Part shown: positions 18,901 through 30,300 of the stretch, piece after piece | How the letters are laid out: each line of letters starts with the position of its first letter | Numbering within the stretch: the first letter of the stretch is position 1 | Assembly (NCBI RefSeq): GCF_004376845.1 | Contig: NZ_SNUW01000003.1 | Coordinates: forward strand, 1-64,000 | Direction of reading: 5' to 3' | DNA length: 64,000 bases | Source: Psychromonas algarum | GTDB lineage: Bacteria > Pseudomonadota > Gammaproteobacteria > Enterobacterales > Psychromonadaceae | Made by a program: the position numbers and the translations under genes | The notes under the pieces: generated by a model | What the model saw: the letters and a program-made list of their open reading frames with translations, nothing else | Database searches by the model: none | What the model was told of the DNA's origin: nothing

Positions 18901-21783
18901 TTGAGGTATTTTGACATTCATTAAAACTTGCTCAGGTTGAATAATGTTTGTTTTCACTATTTCTGGTGTTGGATTCAAGGCTTGATGTATTTGTACAATA
19001 AGAGGATTATTTCTTTCACAACAAATACTGTCATAAATAGATTTTCCACCTAAAGACACGCTCTTAATAAGGCTAGCTTTTTTAACTTGAGATTTATTAA
19101 GCGTATCCTCTAGCGTTGAACTTATCGCTTTTAATGCATTGTTATTTGATACGATAAGATGTGCAATGCTGTTATCAAGACCTAGTCCATTGATTGCTAC
19201 ATACTTAGTTTCTTTAATATTCGATTTAGCCGCTAACACACTAGCAATCAAACTCACCATACCGGAAGCATTATATAAATGTCCCACTTGCTGTTTTGAA
19301 GAGACTAATTTAGCCATTGGGTAAACAGCTGTTAAGGCACATTTCTCTTGTGTTAGTTGTGATTGGTTACCAGCAGCAAATAATTCAACTTGAGATATTT
19401 GATTAGCTTCAATACCTGCCTCATGCAATGCAAGAGACGCGACATCTTCGTTGCCTGATTGGTTTTGCTTGGCGGTAAATACACAAGATTCAATATTGGC
19501 ATAAACAGATTCAGAAAAGTTACCTAGCTCAAGGCTCTGTCGCTCACTACTGACAGCTCTCAGTACAATCGCTCCTGCTCCTTCACCCACTAACCAATTT
19601 TGCTGTTGAGTAGGATCCACTTCAACTTCTGCATTTTCAGAAACAGGATTAAAACGTTGTCTTAAACTGACATTTTCAAAACTACCAGCAAGATCAACAC
19701 TCGCAATAATGACAGCTTCAACATCCGATGTTTTTAATAAATTATCGGCAATATCAACACATTTATAAACTGAATTTTCTTCACTAGACACAGTAAACGC
19801 TGGCCCACTAAAATCCCATAAAGCAGAGATCCTAGACGCCATTATATTACCTATAAAACTGGTATATTGATTTAATTGCGCAGGCTCATTAATACTACTT
19901 TTACTAATATGAGTTAATTCAGTTAATTGTTGCTCTGTTAACTCAATACCTTGGTCAATTAAACTTTGCTCTATTTGTGTCTGTAAATTAACACGGCCGC
20001 GATACTGATGAAGGTCAAGCTCTAAGCCCATCGCCACCAAGACTGCAACATTTGCACCTTCTACTAGTTTTGCGTCTTTTGCTGCGTTATCTGCCACTTT
20101 CATCATTAACAATTGCTGTGGTATCAGGCTATCTTGGTCATTAGGCGGGATTTTGAAACGTAAAAAATCAATATCAAACTGTTCGATATAATTACCTAAG
20201 GGTGCTTTAGTTAAACCAACCTTCTTTAATACCGACTTCTGTTGTTCAATCCCTTGCCAGCGTTGTTTAGGTAACTCTCTAAAACAATTTCCCCCTTGTT
20301 CACTTAATCTATTTTTATAGTCAGCAATGCTTTCAATGGAACCAAAGTGACAATCCATACCAACGATAGCCAGACTAGAAACATCATTCAGTTTACGCTT
20401 ATCTTCAATTAACGGTGTATCACCTGCTTGCAAAACAATATGCGCATTACTGCCACCAAAGCCAAAGACACTCACCCCAGCAGTTGCTTGATGATCAGCT
20501 TCTGGCCATGCAACACTAGTAGATGGAATTTGTTGTTGAGAAAAATAAGCATGTTGCGTTGTAATGACATTAACAACATTGATTGTCGCAGGGATCACTT
20601 TTTCATTTAAAGCATAAATGGCTTTTGTCATCGCAGGCATTCCGGCGGCAGTTAACAAGTGTCCTAAATTGGATTTAGCCGATCCTAATAATGGCTTATG
20701 ATCATACTGGCTAAAATACTGCTCCATCGAACTCAATTCGACTTTATCGCCTTTTGGTGTTCCAGTCGCATGACATTCAATATAATCAATATGTTTAGGG
20801 TCGATCTGTGCATCTTTATAAGCCTCTTCATAAGCAAGCACCTGACCTTTACTATTTGGGCTAAGGACAAATTCTCCTTTGCCATCATTTGTTAACGCGC
20901 CACCTTTAATCACAGCATAAACTCGGTCACCATCTTTAATGGCATCACTATGTCGCTTAAGCACCATCATGCCCGCACCTTGTGCGGCAAATAAACCTTG
21001 AGAATCTTTATCAAAAGGCGCATGTCTATTATTTCCAGGAAAAGCTTGGAAGATAGAAAAACCCATATTAACAAATAGAGAATCTGCCGCAGATACTGCA
21101 CCAGCTAACATCATATTAGCTTTACCTGTTTGCAAATAATCACAAGCAAGTTTCACGCTGTAACAAGATGAAGCACAGGCTGCATCAAGCGCAAATGAAT
21201 TACCGCCTAGTCCATTTACTTGGGCTAACATTGCCGCTGGATACCCTGCGACTAACGCATTTTCAGGAGATACTGTTTTTCTTGCTGCAAAAGGTGTTAA
21301 TTGAAAGCTGCTATTGAGTGTTTTTTGTAAAGCGAGTTCAACTACATCATGATACAGATCCATAAATAGGAAGTTAGACTGCTTAGTAGGAAAAGATAGA
21401 TTACCTAAAATTAAACCACAATCTTTTAATGCTGCACTTTTCCAATAACCAGCATCCTGTAAAGCACGCTTTGTTACAAATAATGACCATTGATGTAAGT
21501 CATCTAATTGCATTAGTTTTTCAGTGCTTATGTCTGTAATATTTGGCTCAGGTAAATACTCAGTTGCATCAAAATTAAAGTCGCGGATATAACCACCGTA
21601 TAGACAATAATATTTATCACTATCGCCCTTTTTTCCTAAATATTTTAGCGGGTCAACACCTAACTCACTTTTAGTAATTTCCGTTCGATTATCTTGTTGT
21701 TGCAATAATTGCAGCCAAAATGCTTCAGGTGCACTTGACCCTGGAAATAAATTAGCAATACCAACAATGGCGATGTTTTCCAT
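15961..21783 (-). CDS. pfaC: PfaC, PUFA synthase KS-CLF-DH-DH subunit
   Basis: A 1940-residue megasynthase subunit. Residues about 1-450 are a ketosynthase with the active cysteine in LDAACASSCYSV (about 203), and later His motifs ECHATGTPKGD and SAKSNLGHLLTAAG. Residues about 470-890 are a second KS fold whose site reads FTVSSEENSVYKC with no nucleophilic Cys, so it is the chain-length factor. Residues about 1060-1930 are four hotdog units making two FabA-like dehydratases. Active-site regions are YFPCHFKDDQVMAGSLMSEG and FFRYHFHQDPVMPGSLGVEA; the unit before each lacks this motif. The dehydratases also isomerise double bonds in known systems. Spacing to pfaB is 9 bases. Confidence 0.97.
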   Translation of the reverse strand: MENIAIVGIANLFPGSSAPEAFWLQLLQQQDNRTEITKSELGVDPLKYLGKKGDSDKYYCLYGGYIRDFNFDATEYLPEPNITDISTEKLMQLDDLHQWSLFVTKRALQDAGYWKSAALKDCGLILGNLSFPTKQSNFLFMDLYHDVVELALQKTLNSSFQLTPFAARKTVSPENALVAGYPAAMLAQVNGLGGNSFALDAACASSCYSVKLACDYLQTGKANMMLAGAVSAADSLFVNMGFSIFQAFPGNNRHAPFDKDSQGLFAAQGAGMMVLKRHSDAIKDGDRVYAVIKGGALTNDGKGEFVLSPNSKGQVLAYEEAYKDAQIDPKHIDYIECHATGTPKGDKVELSSMEQYFSQYDHKPLLGSAKSNLGHLLTAAGMPAMTKAIYALNEKVIPATINVVNVITTQHAYFSQQQIPSTSVAWPEADHQATAGVSVFGFGGSNAHIVLQAGDTPLIEDKRKLNDVSSLAIVGMDCHFGSIESIADYKNRLSEQGGNCFRELPKQRWQGIEQQKSVLKKVGLTKAPLGNYIEQFDIDFLRFKIPPNDQDSLIPQQLLMMKVADNAAKDAKLVEGANVAVLVAMGLELDLHQYRGRVNLQTQIEQSLIDQGIELTEQQLTELTHISKSSINEPAQLNQYTSFIGNIMASRISALWDFSGPAFTVSSEENSVYKCVDIADNLLKTSDVEAVIIASVDLAGSFENVSLRQRFNPVSENAEVEVDPTQQQNWLVGEGAGAIVLRAVSSERQSLELGNFSESVYANIESCVFTAKQNQSGNEDVASLALHEAGIEANQISQVELFAAGNQSQLTQEKCALTAVYPMAKLVSSKQQVGHLYNASGMVSLIASVLAAKSNIKETKYVAINGLGLDNSIAHLIVSNNNALKAISSTLEDTLNKSQVKKASLIKSVSLGGKSIYDSICCERNNPLIVQIHQALNPTPEIVKTNIIQPEQVLMNVKIPQQHSAVSQLAFNKATQDIEQTNQTHQAFLRARFMAEKQISTLIKLQAQMSIAGTTTNTPTSTIYLPLNGVTKQVNGVIQIKGQAGYQYPDLQLIEQYNKPENVVFDTQQLIEFAEGDIANVFGEQYKIIDSYPRRVRLPTTDYLLVSRVTELDAKTNQYKKASMFTEYDIPLDAPFLIDGQIPWSVSVESGQCDLMLISYIGIDFQNKGERVYRLLDCELTFLEEMAFGGETLRYEIHIDSYAKNGEQLLFFFHYDCFVGDKKVLIMRNGCAGFFTDEELADGKGVIATANDKAQLTSAKKSSFIPLIANNKTQYNYQDMLKLVHGDIKGCFGHAYDQQGRNPSLKFSSEKFLMIERITKIDRNGGHWGLGILEGQKDLTPEHWYFPCHFKDDQVMAGSLMSEGCGQMAMFFMLWLGMNGHVNNARFQPMAGEAQTVRCRGQVRPQHNTLTYRMEVTAIGMEPRPFIKANIDIILDGKVVVDFKNLCMEIKEQDQNSPFPVTLPNNVELVDDANPNQASINQPSVNNIEEQLQQIQTVNAIPVTSEKELQVIDERGIKPFKHPERPLMRVESDLTAPTNKGVVPIQHFSAPMVAGQNRKPDTTPFTPWHLFEFATGNISQCFGQDFDVYLGRTPPRTPCGDLQVVTQVTEVKGQRMDFKTPSSCVAEYFVPEDAWYFTKNSSENWMPYALLMEIALQPNGFISAYMGTTLKYPDKDLYFRNLDGHGELVKAIDLRGKTIVNKSVLLSTSMAGGAIIQSFSFDLSVEGETMYRGGAVFGYFSADSLTNQLGIDNGQITQPWFVEHNTPDEKVKRIDLTDNELALYKPSTDKPSYHLAGGQLSFVDNVTIVEGGGDHQLAYIYGERTIDASDWFFRYHFHQDPVMPGSLGVEAIIELLQCYALSNDLGKQFINPRFITPKTKVAWKYRGQITPLNKQMSLDIHLTDIIKTDSEVRLVGDANLSKDGLRIYQIKDIVLSIVEA

Positions 21784-21792
21784 AAATACTCT

Positions 21793-24381
21793 CTATGATA
21801 CTAAATTGTTACAGTTATATTTTTTAACTGGACGAATTATCGTGCCTGTAAAAAAAGACTGTAAATTAACTTGATAACCAAGGCTAATTAAAGGTGCAAT
21901 GGTTTTTAAAATGGCACTATGATCATCTAAATTTTTCTGATTAACCGATAAGCATGTAACAGTTGTTAAATCATCTTTTAATATTCTTTCAATCCAAGTG
22001 CCTAAAGACTTTCCTGCGCCCATTTCAATAAATACACGTTCACCTTGTGCAGCAAGTTGCTTTATTAACCTTGGGAAATCTACTTGCTCGGTTAAACATT
22101 TACTAATACTGGTTGCGATGGCTTTTTCAGTGATCGGGATGGGTAAATAGCAAGAGCTAGAAAATAATTTACAGCTCACTTTTTCTTTAATATCCAAAGA
22201 ATAAAGCTTTTGCATATTTTCATATTCGCTTTTGGCTAAAGGACAATGAATAATATTAGGTACATTAAGTGCTATTGCTCTAACTGAAAGTTGTTTTGAT
22301 AAGGCTACACATTGTTCAGGATCACCAGCGATCACCAAACTATCAGGTGTATTAATAATAGTGATATACACCCGAGGGAAAGACTCTAATAGTGCTTCAA
22401 CTTGCAATAATTCCGCTTTAATATGGTATGACTCCCACAAAGGAGTTCCCGTTTTTTTAGCTAATTTAGGCCACTCATTATCCAGACGTTTTAATGGACC
22501 AGATAATTGCGCTGTAAATATTGGACTTTCTCGTAGCCGTTGACTCATTACATGAGGTGACTTCCAACAACCAAGTGCAGCAAACATACTCACTTCACCC
22601 ATGCTATAACCTGCAGCACTAGTTGCTTTTAATCCAAGTTGTTCTTGAAATATAGTGGTTAATAAACAAGCATAACTCACTCCTGCTTCAGCAATATTAG
22701 CTAATTCATCCCGTAATAAGTTTTCATATTCTATTATGTGAGTTTTATCAGGTTTACTTAATGAACGTGGGGTCATTAAGTTATCTTGTAATGCGGCGGC
22801 AAGATCATCTGTCATAGTTAATAGACGATGGTAACTTTCAGGAAATAATCGTAATAAATCTTTTCCCATCCCCACATACAATGCACCAACACCGGGATAA
22901 ACAAAGTTTAATGAACTCTGATCTTGTTTAGTTTGAATTAGCTCCCCACTAAAATAACTACCCGTAGGTGTTTTCCAAGGTTTAACCATTGGCTCAGTTA
23001 TGCCATGCAAAGCTAATTGAATTTGCTTTTCTAATGTCGAGAATGAACATGCAATCAGTACAATACAATAAAAGCTTTCAATATTTTCATCGGAAAAATT
23101 TTCAGTAAACAGATGATATTGTTGCTCACAAAAAAGATTAAAATTTTGTTCTAACTCTTTGACGTTATTTAACACTTTATTTAGATTTTGATGTAAGACG
23201 CTAATATTACATGCAGTAACGATCACGGGTTTGCTAGGTTGTTGCGCCAAAAACCCGTTATTCACGGACCTTTCATTTTCTTCACCGTTAATCTGATTTG
23301 CTACAGAAAGTTGTATCAGATGATGACTATCACCTAATGAAAAATTATCTGAACATATCTGGCTTAACAATATATGACGAAAGTGTTCTGTTTTGTTAGG
23401 CAAATAACTTGTTGATTGCTGTAAAGCGTATAAACCTGATAAGGGGTAGTCTTTAATTAACTGTTGATCAATAAAATTTTGTTTTCCAGCGATTCTGTAA
23501 CCTTGATCTAAACACAATATGCCTGAGACTAAAGCTAATAACGTATTAAAATTTTCAGAAGCAGAATCAAGGAGATCAACATTGCTTATTAATGAATTTG
23601 CAAACAGAGTTTTTTGATTTAGCTCGTGTAGTAACGGCGAGGAATTTAACGAACTAAAAGCATGCAAACACCCTTTTTGATGTGAAAATTCTAAAGGCTT
23701 AAAAGCATGCTTTTCAGATTTATCGTTCTGTGAAAGTAGAAATGAATCAATATGCTTAGTTTTTAACTTATTTTGGAACAGAAACTGTTGAATATGTTGG
23801 CTAATGTTTGTAGTGACACTTTCATTTTCCGCATTAAAATTCGCTAATTTCTCTACAGAGGTTGCATTTATCTCAGCATAACAATGGCAATGTTTAATTT
23901 GTGCTAATTGCGCTAAGTGTAATTGATCTTTTGTGTCTAGATAAAACTCATCATTCAGTAACTTTTTATCACACACTAATAAAGCAACCATTCCATCAAA
24001 ATGCATTTGGTTGATAGACAAAATCAATGTTGGTCGGTGATTTTCAAAACTTAATTGTTTTGCTAACTGTAAGCTTTGATTAATTTCATTTGCATGAGAA
24101 AAACTTGCAAAATCTGCTAAACAATTATTTTTTTTAATAATATCCGAGAAAATATTTTTGGCGTCATCAAGCGCAACCAGATCCACACATGACGCCACTA
24201 TATGATTAGCCGATAACACTCCATTAACAAATGGATAGATATCATCAACTAGTTGCTGAGAATCCATATAAAATTCATTATTATTCAGCGAGATAGGTTT
24301 ATTTCGGTAAAGGTGATAATCGAATGCATCGATACCTTTTACCGAAGTAAAACTAACGTCTAAACCTATCACTGACAACAT
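21793..24381 (-). CDS. pfaB: PfaB, PUFA synthase acyltransferase subunit
   Basis: An 862-residue protein with a C-terminal acyltransferase: FVYPGVGALYVGMGKDLLRL, nucleophilic Ser in AAGYSMGEVSMFAALG (about residue 592), and IHCPLAKSEY. The N-terminal 450 residues are poorly conserved and look like a degenerate ketosynthase-type domain without a catalytic Cys. PfaB is the least conserved pfa protein, and published work links it to whether EPA or DHA is made. The length here is nearer my recollection of the DHA-type Moritella protein than of the shorter Shewanella EPA type, but product cannot be called from length. Its ATG lies one base after the pfaA stop (TAATATG), implying translational coupling. 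Confidence 0.94.
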   Translation of the reverse strand: MLSVIGLDVSFTSVKGIDAFDYHLYRNKPISLNNNEFYMDSQQLVDDIYPFVNGVLSANHIVASCVDLVALDDAKNIFSDIIKKNNCLADFASFSHANEINQSLQLAKQLSFENHRPTLILSINQMHFDGMVALLVCDKKLLNDEFYLDTKDQLHLAQLAQIKHCHCYAEINATSVEKLANFNAENESVTTNISQHIQQFLFQNKLKTKHIDSFLLSQNDKSEKHAFKPLEFSHQKGCLHAFSSLNSSPLLHELNQKTLFANSLISNVDLLDSASENFNTLLALVSGILCLDQGYRIAGKQNFIDQQLIKDYPLSGLYALQQSTSYLPNKTEHFRHILLSQICSDNFSLGDSHHLIQLSVANQINGEENERSVNNGFLAQQPSKPVIVTACNISVLHQNLNKVLNNVKELEQNFNLFCEQQYHLFTENFSDENIESFYCIVLIACSFSTLEKQIQLALHGITEPMVKPWKTPTGSYFSGELIQTKQDQSSLNFVYPGVGALYVGMGKDLLRLFPESYHRLLTMTDDLAAALQDNLMTPRSLSKPDKTHIIEYENLLRDELANIAEAGVSYACLLTTIFQEQLGLKATSAAGYSMGEVSMFAALGCWKSPHVMSQRLRESPIFTAQLSGPLKRLDNEWPKLAKKTGTPLWESYHIKAELLQVEALLESFPRVYITIINTPDSLVIAGDPEQCVALSKQLSVRAIALNVPNIIHCPLAKSEYENMQKLYSLDIKEKVSCKLFSSSCYLPIPITEKAIATSISKCLTEQVDFPRLIKQLAAQGERVFIEMGAGKSLGTWIERILKDDLTTVTCLSVNQKNLDDHSAILKTIAPLISLGYQVNLQSFFTGTIIRPVKKYNCNNLVS

Positions 24382-24382
24382 A

Positions 24383-27300
24383 TTATGCGTTAGCCTTAAA
24401 TAACGCTTTTAATGTTGCACTGCAGGTCACCTCAGCAGAAGTTACCTTGCTAATAATGTTACCATCTTTATCAATTAATAAAATATTACCAATAACACGT
24501 TGTCCAACTGTTTTAGTGATAGTTAATTTAACAAAGAAGTATTCATTAATATTGACTTCTCTAAACACCTGCCAAGCATCTGTACTACTCGGTAGACTAC
24601 CTTCCCCTATAAATTTACTTGTCCAAATAAGTAAAGCTTGATAAACCAAGTCATTAGCTAAAACATTATTATCAACTAATAAAAATTCACCTTGAGAACG
24701 TAAAACTGATTGATCAATAACACACTCTAACAATATCCCTGACTCATCCATTTGATGTATCTGTTTTATTCCTTGGAAATTTTTTCCATGAAATAAACTA
24801 CCATCATGATAAAGCGCCAAAGCTTCTTCAGAGTCTTTTTTTATCAATGTAGGTAAAGCATCTTGATAAACTAACATTTCTGATTTTTGCTTAGATAAGT
24901 TAACCAATCCACGGAAATGGAAGAAGGTTTTACCTTTCTCTTTTTCACTACTGATCACGACATCAACACAAATCGATGACTCGCTGTCTTCAACTAATTT
25001 TGTTTCAATCAAAAACTGTTTTGCTTGGTTGCCATCAAATACAATACCTTTAAATAACTTAAACTCTTCAATCCCTTGGTATTTGTATTCTGGATATAAT
25101 TCTTCACATACACTTTTCATCCAAGCAATTGAACAAACCGTCGGTAATACCTGAAACCCATCAATCTGATGATCTCGAAGCAAAGAACTATTATCGGTAT
25201 TAAATACCTTAACCACACTGCTTGATAATGGTTTCGAAATCACTGGAGTTGAATCATCCTCTGTTGTTTTATCGTTCCCTGACATATCAGTACCAACAAC
25301 AATTTGTACACAACGATTAGTATTTGAAGCTAACTCTCGTACTAATAATGTGGCGCCTGATTGAATAGGAATAATGTAAACACCACGTTCATCAAACATA
25401 CGTTTTAATGCAGGTGTTACCATGCCACCATCCCATGGTCCCCAGTTGAAACTTAAAACTTGTGTCTCTGGATACAAAAATTTAAATCGATAAGCTGCTT
25501 TATTCAGTATTTCATTAGCAATTGCGTAATCAGATTGCCCTGGGTTGCCATAAAAACCAGCGGCAGAAGAAAACACGACAAGATGCTCTAATCGCTCTGG
25601 AACACAGCATGCTAACATCGCCTGTAGACCATTTACTTTTGTATTATAAACTTGATCAAACTCGAGCAATGTTTTTTGCTCTATATACTTATCAGCCAAT
25701 ACTCCAGCACCATGAATGATACCTGTGATAGCCCCCCATAACTCACAAATAGGTTCAATGGCTTGTTTTAGATTATATGCATCACATACATCTGCACTAA
25801 CATATTCAGCAATACCGCCCTCATCTGAGATACGGTTTAATGTTTGACTGATTTCTCGGTTCGCAAGCACAGGATTAACCATATTTTGAATTAGTTTAGG
25901 GTTTGGCTTTTCACCCTCAGCGATTAAAAATTGCATCGCTGCTTTTTTTAATGATTCTTCTGTTTCATGCTCTAATGACCAAGTTTCTTCCTGAGCCTGA
26001 TATGCAGAGCGACCTAATAAAAGAAATTTACACTGGTACTGTTTAGCAATCTCGATAACACAATGAGCAGTTACGCCTTTTGCCCCACCACTAACAAGAA
26101 AAACTGAATCTTGATCAATTGAGTGACTACTTTCTAAAGTATAACTATCCGTTGACTTCGCAACTAAGGTCAAACGCCCTTTACTGTTAAAACCAACTTC
26201 AACAGGTTTTGTTTGCTTATCATTCAACTCATTGATCACAATATTTGTTACTTTCTCTGCCGCATATTGTGATGGAATATCAAGGATACGACAGAAAACA
26301 TTATCCCATTCATGAGCGAGCGTTTTCACTAACCCTGCCAAACCGCCTTGCACAAGATCTGCTTTTTTCTCAATCTTATTGGTAGAAAAATCTCCGCCCT
26401 GACGCGTTAATACAACAAATGATGAACGGGTTTCATTATTAACTTGGTTAAGCTTACTTAGTTTTGCGAGTAAAAATGCAAGCTGTAAGCCTTTTTTATA
26501 TTTACTTTCAAAATGAATACCAAGCACTTCTGATTTAGGGTGTAGGTAAATAACTGATTGCCATTGTTCTTTACTTTCTAATACAACACTTAATGCGGCT
26601 TCAGTGACTTCATCTAAAGGAAGGTTAGTTACTTCTTTGTTAAAGACTTTGGTTGTTGCACTTTCGATCCAACTCGGTGTAATAACAACAACATTCCAGC
26701 CTAATTGAGATAAATTATTTGCAATATAAACACAACTTCCTTGGCCATCATTAACAAGTAGCATATTTTTATTTACAACACGTGAATCCATACATTCAAG
26801 TGCGGCTAATTGTTTAATCTGTACTGTAGCACTAGGAGATGGAGTGAATGCGATGATATTTTCTATCTCAGTAGAAACTAGAAGCGACTCATCTAACTCC
26901 TTTTTATCAATTGTTTTAGACACATTAAACCTAACAACCGAAGCACTAGAATCATTATTTACTTCATTCATGTAAGTGACAATTTCAGCTAAGGTGCGAA
27001 TTTGTGATAATTGCTCAGCATCTAATTCAGGTAAGTCGATGATCTCATCTTGCACTGCACCTAATATCTCAACACGCTTGATTGAATCAATTCCTAAGTC
27101 AGCTTCCATATCCATGCTTAGTTCAAGCATCTCAGTTGGGTAACCTGTTTTATCCGCCACCACGGCTAGCATAGTTTGCTCAATCAATTTGGCATCAATT
27201 GTTTTATTAGCAATGACGTTATTCGAAATGCTATTAGACAAAGGACTTTCTTCTAACAACTGAGGTAAAGCAACGCTTACTGAACTCATCACTTCGTTCA

Positions 27301-30300
27301 TGTAAGTGACAATTTCAGCTAAGGTGCGCATTTGTGATAATTGCTCAGCATCTAATTCAGGTAAGTCGGTGATCTCATCTTGTACTGCACCTAATATTTC
27401 AACACGTTTGATTGAATCAATTCCTAAGTCAGCTTCCATATCCATGCTTAGTTCAAGCATCTCAGTTGGGTAACCTGTTTTATCCGCCACCACGGCTAGC
27501 ATAGTTTGCTCAATCAATTTGGCATCAATTGTTTTATTAGCAATGACGTTATTCGAAATGCTATTAGACAAAGGACTTTCTTCTAACAACTGAGGTAAAG
27601 CAACGCTTACTGAACTCATCACTTCGTTCATGTAAGTGACAATTTCAGCTAAGGTGCGCATTTGTGATAATTGCTCAGCATCTAATTCAGGTAAGTCGGT
27701 GATCTCATCTTGTACTGCACCTAATATTTCAACACGTTTGATTGAATCAATTCCTAAGTCGGCTTCCATATCCATGCTTAGTTCAAGCATCTCAGTAGGA
27801 TAACCTGTTTTATCCGCCACCACGGTTAGCATAGTTTGCTCAATCAATTTGGCATCAATTGTTTTATTAGCAATGACGTTATTCGAAATGCTATTAGGCA
27901 AAGCACTTTCTTCTAACAGCTGAGGAGCAGCAACACTAATTGAACTCATCACTTCGTTCATGTAAGTGACAATTTCTGCTAAGGTGCGCATTTGTGATAA
28001 TTGCTCAGCATCTAATTCAGGTAAGTCGGTTATCTCATCTTGTACTGCACCTAATATTTCAACACGTTTAATTGAATCAATCCCTAAGTCAGCTTCCATA
28101 TCCATGCTTAACTCAAGCATCTCAGTTGGGTAACCTGTTTTTTTCGCAACCACCGCAAACATCGTACGTTCGATTAATTGAATATCGATAGCTTGAGTTA
28201 TTGCCGTAACCGTTTCAGTCAATATAGGTGCTGAACTCACTACCGCATGAATAAATGATGCCGCTACCTCATTCATGTAAGTAACAATCTCAGCTAAGGT
28301 ACGCATTTGTGATAATTGCTCAGCGTCTAATTCAGGTAAGTCGGTGATTTCATCTTGTACGGCACCTAGGATCTCAACACGTTTGATTGAATCAATTCCT
28401 AAATCAGCTTCCATATCCATGCTTAGTTCAAGCATCTCAGCTGGGTAACCTGTTTTTTCTGCCACTACGGCTAGCATAGTTTGTTCAATTTCTTGGCTAT
28501 CAGTAATATGGTTTTTTACTGCGATAGTTGAGACTTGAGGCAAAGAAACGCTTACTGAACTCACCACTTCATTCATATAAGTGACAATTTCAGCTAAAGT
28601 ACGCATTTGCGATAACTGCTCTGCATCTAATTCAGGCAAGTTAGGAATATCATCCTGCACAGCACCTAGGATCTCAACACGTTTGATTGAATCAATCCCT
28701 AAGTCAGCTTCCATATCCATGCTTAACTCAAGCATCTCAGTTGGGTAACCTGTTTTTTCTGCCACTACGGCTAGCATAGTTTGTTCAATTTCTTGGCTAT
28801 CAGTAATATGGTTTTTTACTGCGATAGTTGAGACTTGAGGCAAAGAAACGCTTACTGAACTCACCACTTCATTCATATAAGTGACAATTTCAGCTAAAGT
28901 ACGCATTTGCGATAACTGCTCTGCATCTAATTCAGGCAAGTTAGGAATATTATCCTGCACAGCACCTAGGATCTCAACACGTTTGATTGAATCAATCCCT
29001 AAGTCAGCTTCCATATCCATGCTTAACTCAAGCATCTCAGTTGGGTAACCTGTTTTTTCCGCCACCACGGTTAACATTTTATTCTCAATCTCATGTAAAT
29101 TGATTTGAGTAATAGGATGTTGATTTTCCACAACAGCTTTAGCACTTTGAATTGTTTGATGCGTAGCTTGTAACTGTGCTTGCAAATCATTAGATTTAAC
29201 AGCAGTTTGCTTAACAGTATTTTGATGAGCTGAAGTTACTTTTGCTGTATTCAACTGTGCGCTCTGATTTTGTGGCGTTTGCGAATGAGCATTGCTGGTC
29301 AAGTTAGCAACTTGATTATCGGAACTATGTGCAAACATTTGCTGCATATTATTAGTCTGATTGTTTAAATACGTTTCATGTACACGTAATGTTTCCGTTT
29401 GGAAATCGTGATACATAGCTAACGTTTTATCTAAACCTTCTGGTAATTTTTGTTGGCCAGCCTGTGCGGCTAATACGCTTTGAAAGGTTTCTGCATACTG
29501 ATTTGGCCCATCTAAATAAGCTTGATGAACGGCTAATAAGTCTGATTGATGCTTAATAAATAGCTCAATATTATTTTCAATATTGGAAGCTAAATTTTGT
29601 TGTGCCGTAGGCGTTTGAGCCGGTTGATTAGCAAGTGGTTTACCAGTGTTATCAACATAAACAACTTTTTCAACAACCTTTTCAACAACAACTTCTTTTA
29701 CAGTACTACTTGAAGAATGAGCATTACTTATTTTCCAATCATCCGTCAGAGCATCTTCAAAGGCCTTTTTAGTTTTTGGACTCACATAAGATGCACCAGA
29801 GAGCTTCATCGCAAGAGGTGATTTCTTAGGGGCAACAGTAGGTCGTGCTACTGCAGAATACGGGTCAATACCATCTAACTCTAATCCCATAACAGCAAGC
29901 TCTAAAGCAGCTAAACGTAGTTGTAAATCCGATGATTTTTTAGCATTACTATTAGTTGCAATAGTGAAAACGTCGTTTTTATCACTCAAGATATTATGAA
30001 CTAAACGAGTTAAGACATTTTTAGGTCCAAATTCAACAAAGATGCGTCCACCAGCGTTATATAACTGGCTAATTTCTTCACTAAATTGTACTGATTGTAG
30101 AATATGTTTTTTTAGTTCAGCTTTAATTTCTTCTGGATTGTTGTTGTAAGCTTTACCCGTTGCATTAGAATAAACAGCCGTGGTTGGTTTATTGAAGGTA
30201 ACTTCATCAATCGCTTGAGCAAATGGTTTTTGTGCATGCCCAACTAACGGCGTATGGAAAGCCGCAGAAACAGGCAACTCAATAACTTTAAAACCATTAG

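Noticed and set aside
26960-29085. Regular repeat array resembling a CRISPR or satellite
   Set aside because: Repeats of 300-330 bases lie in frame inside pfaA and encode acyl carrier domains.
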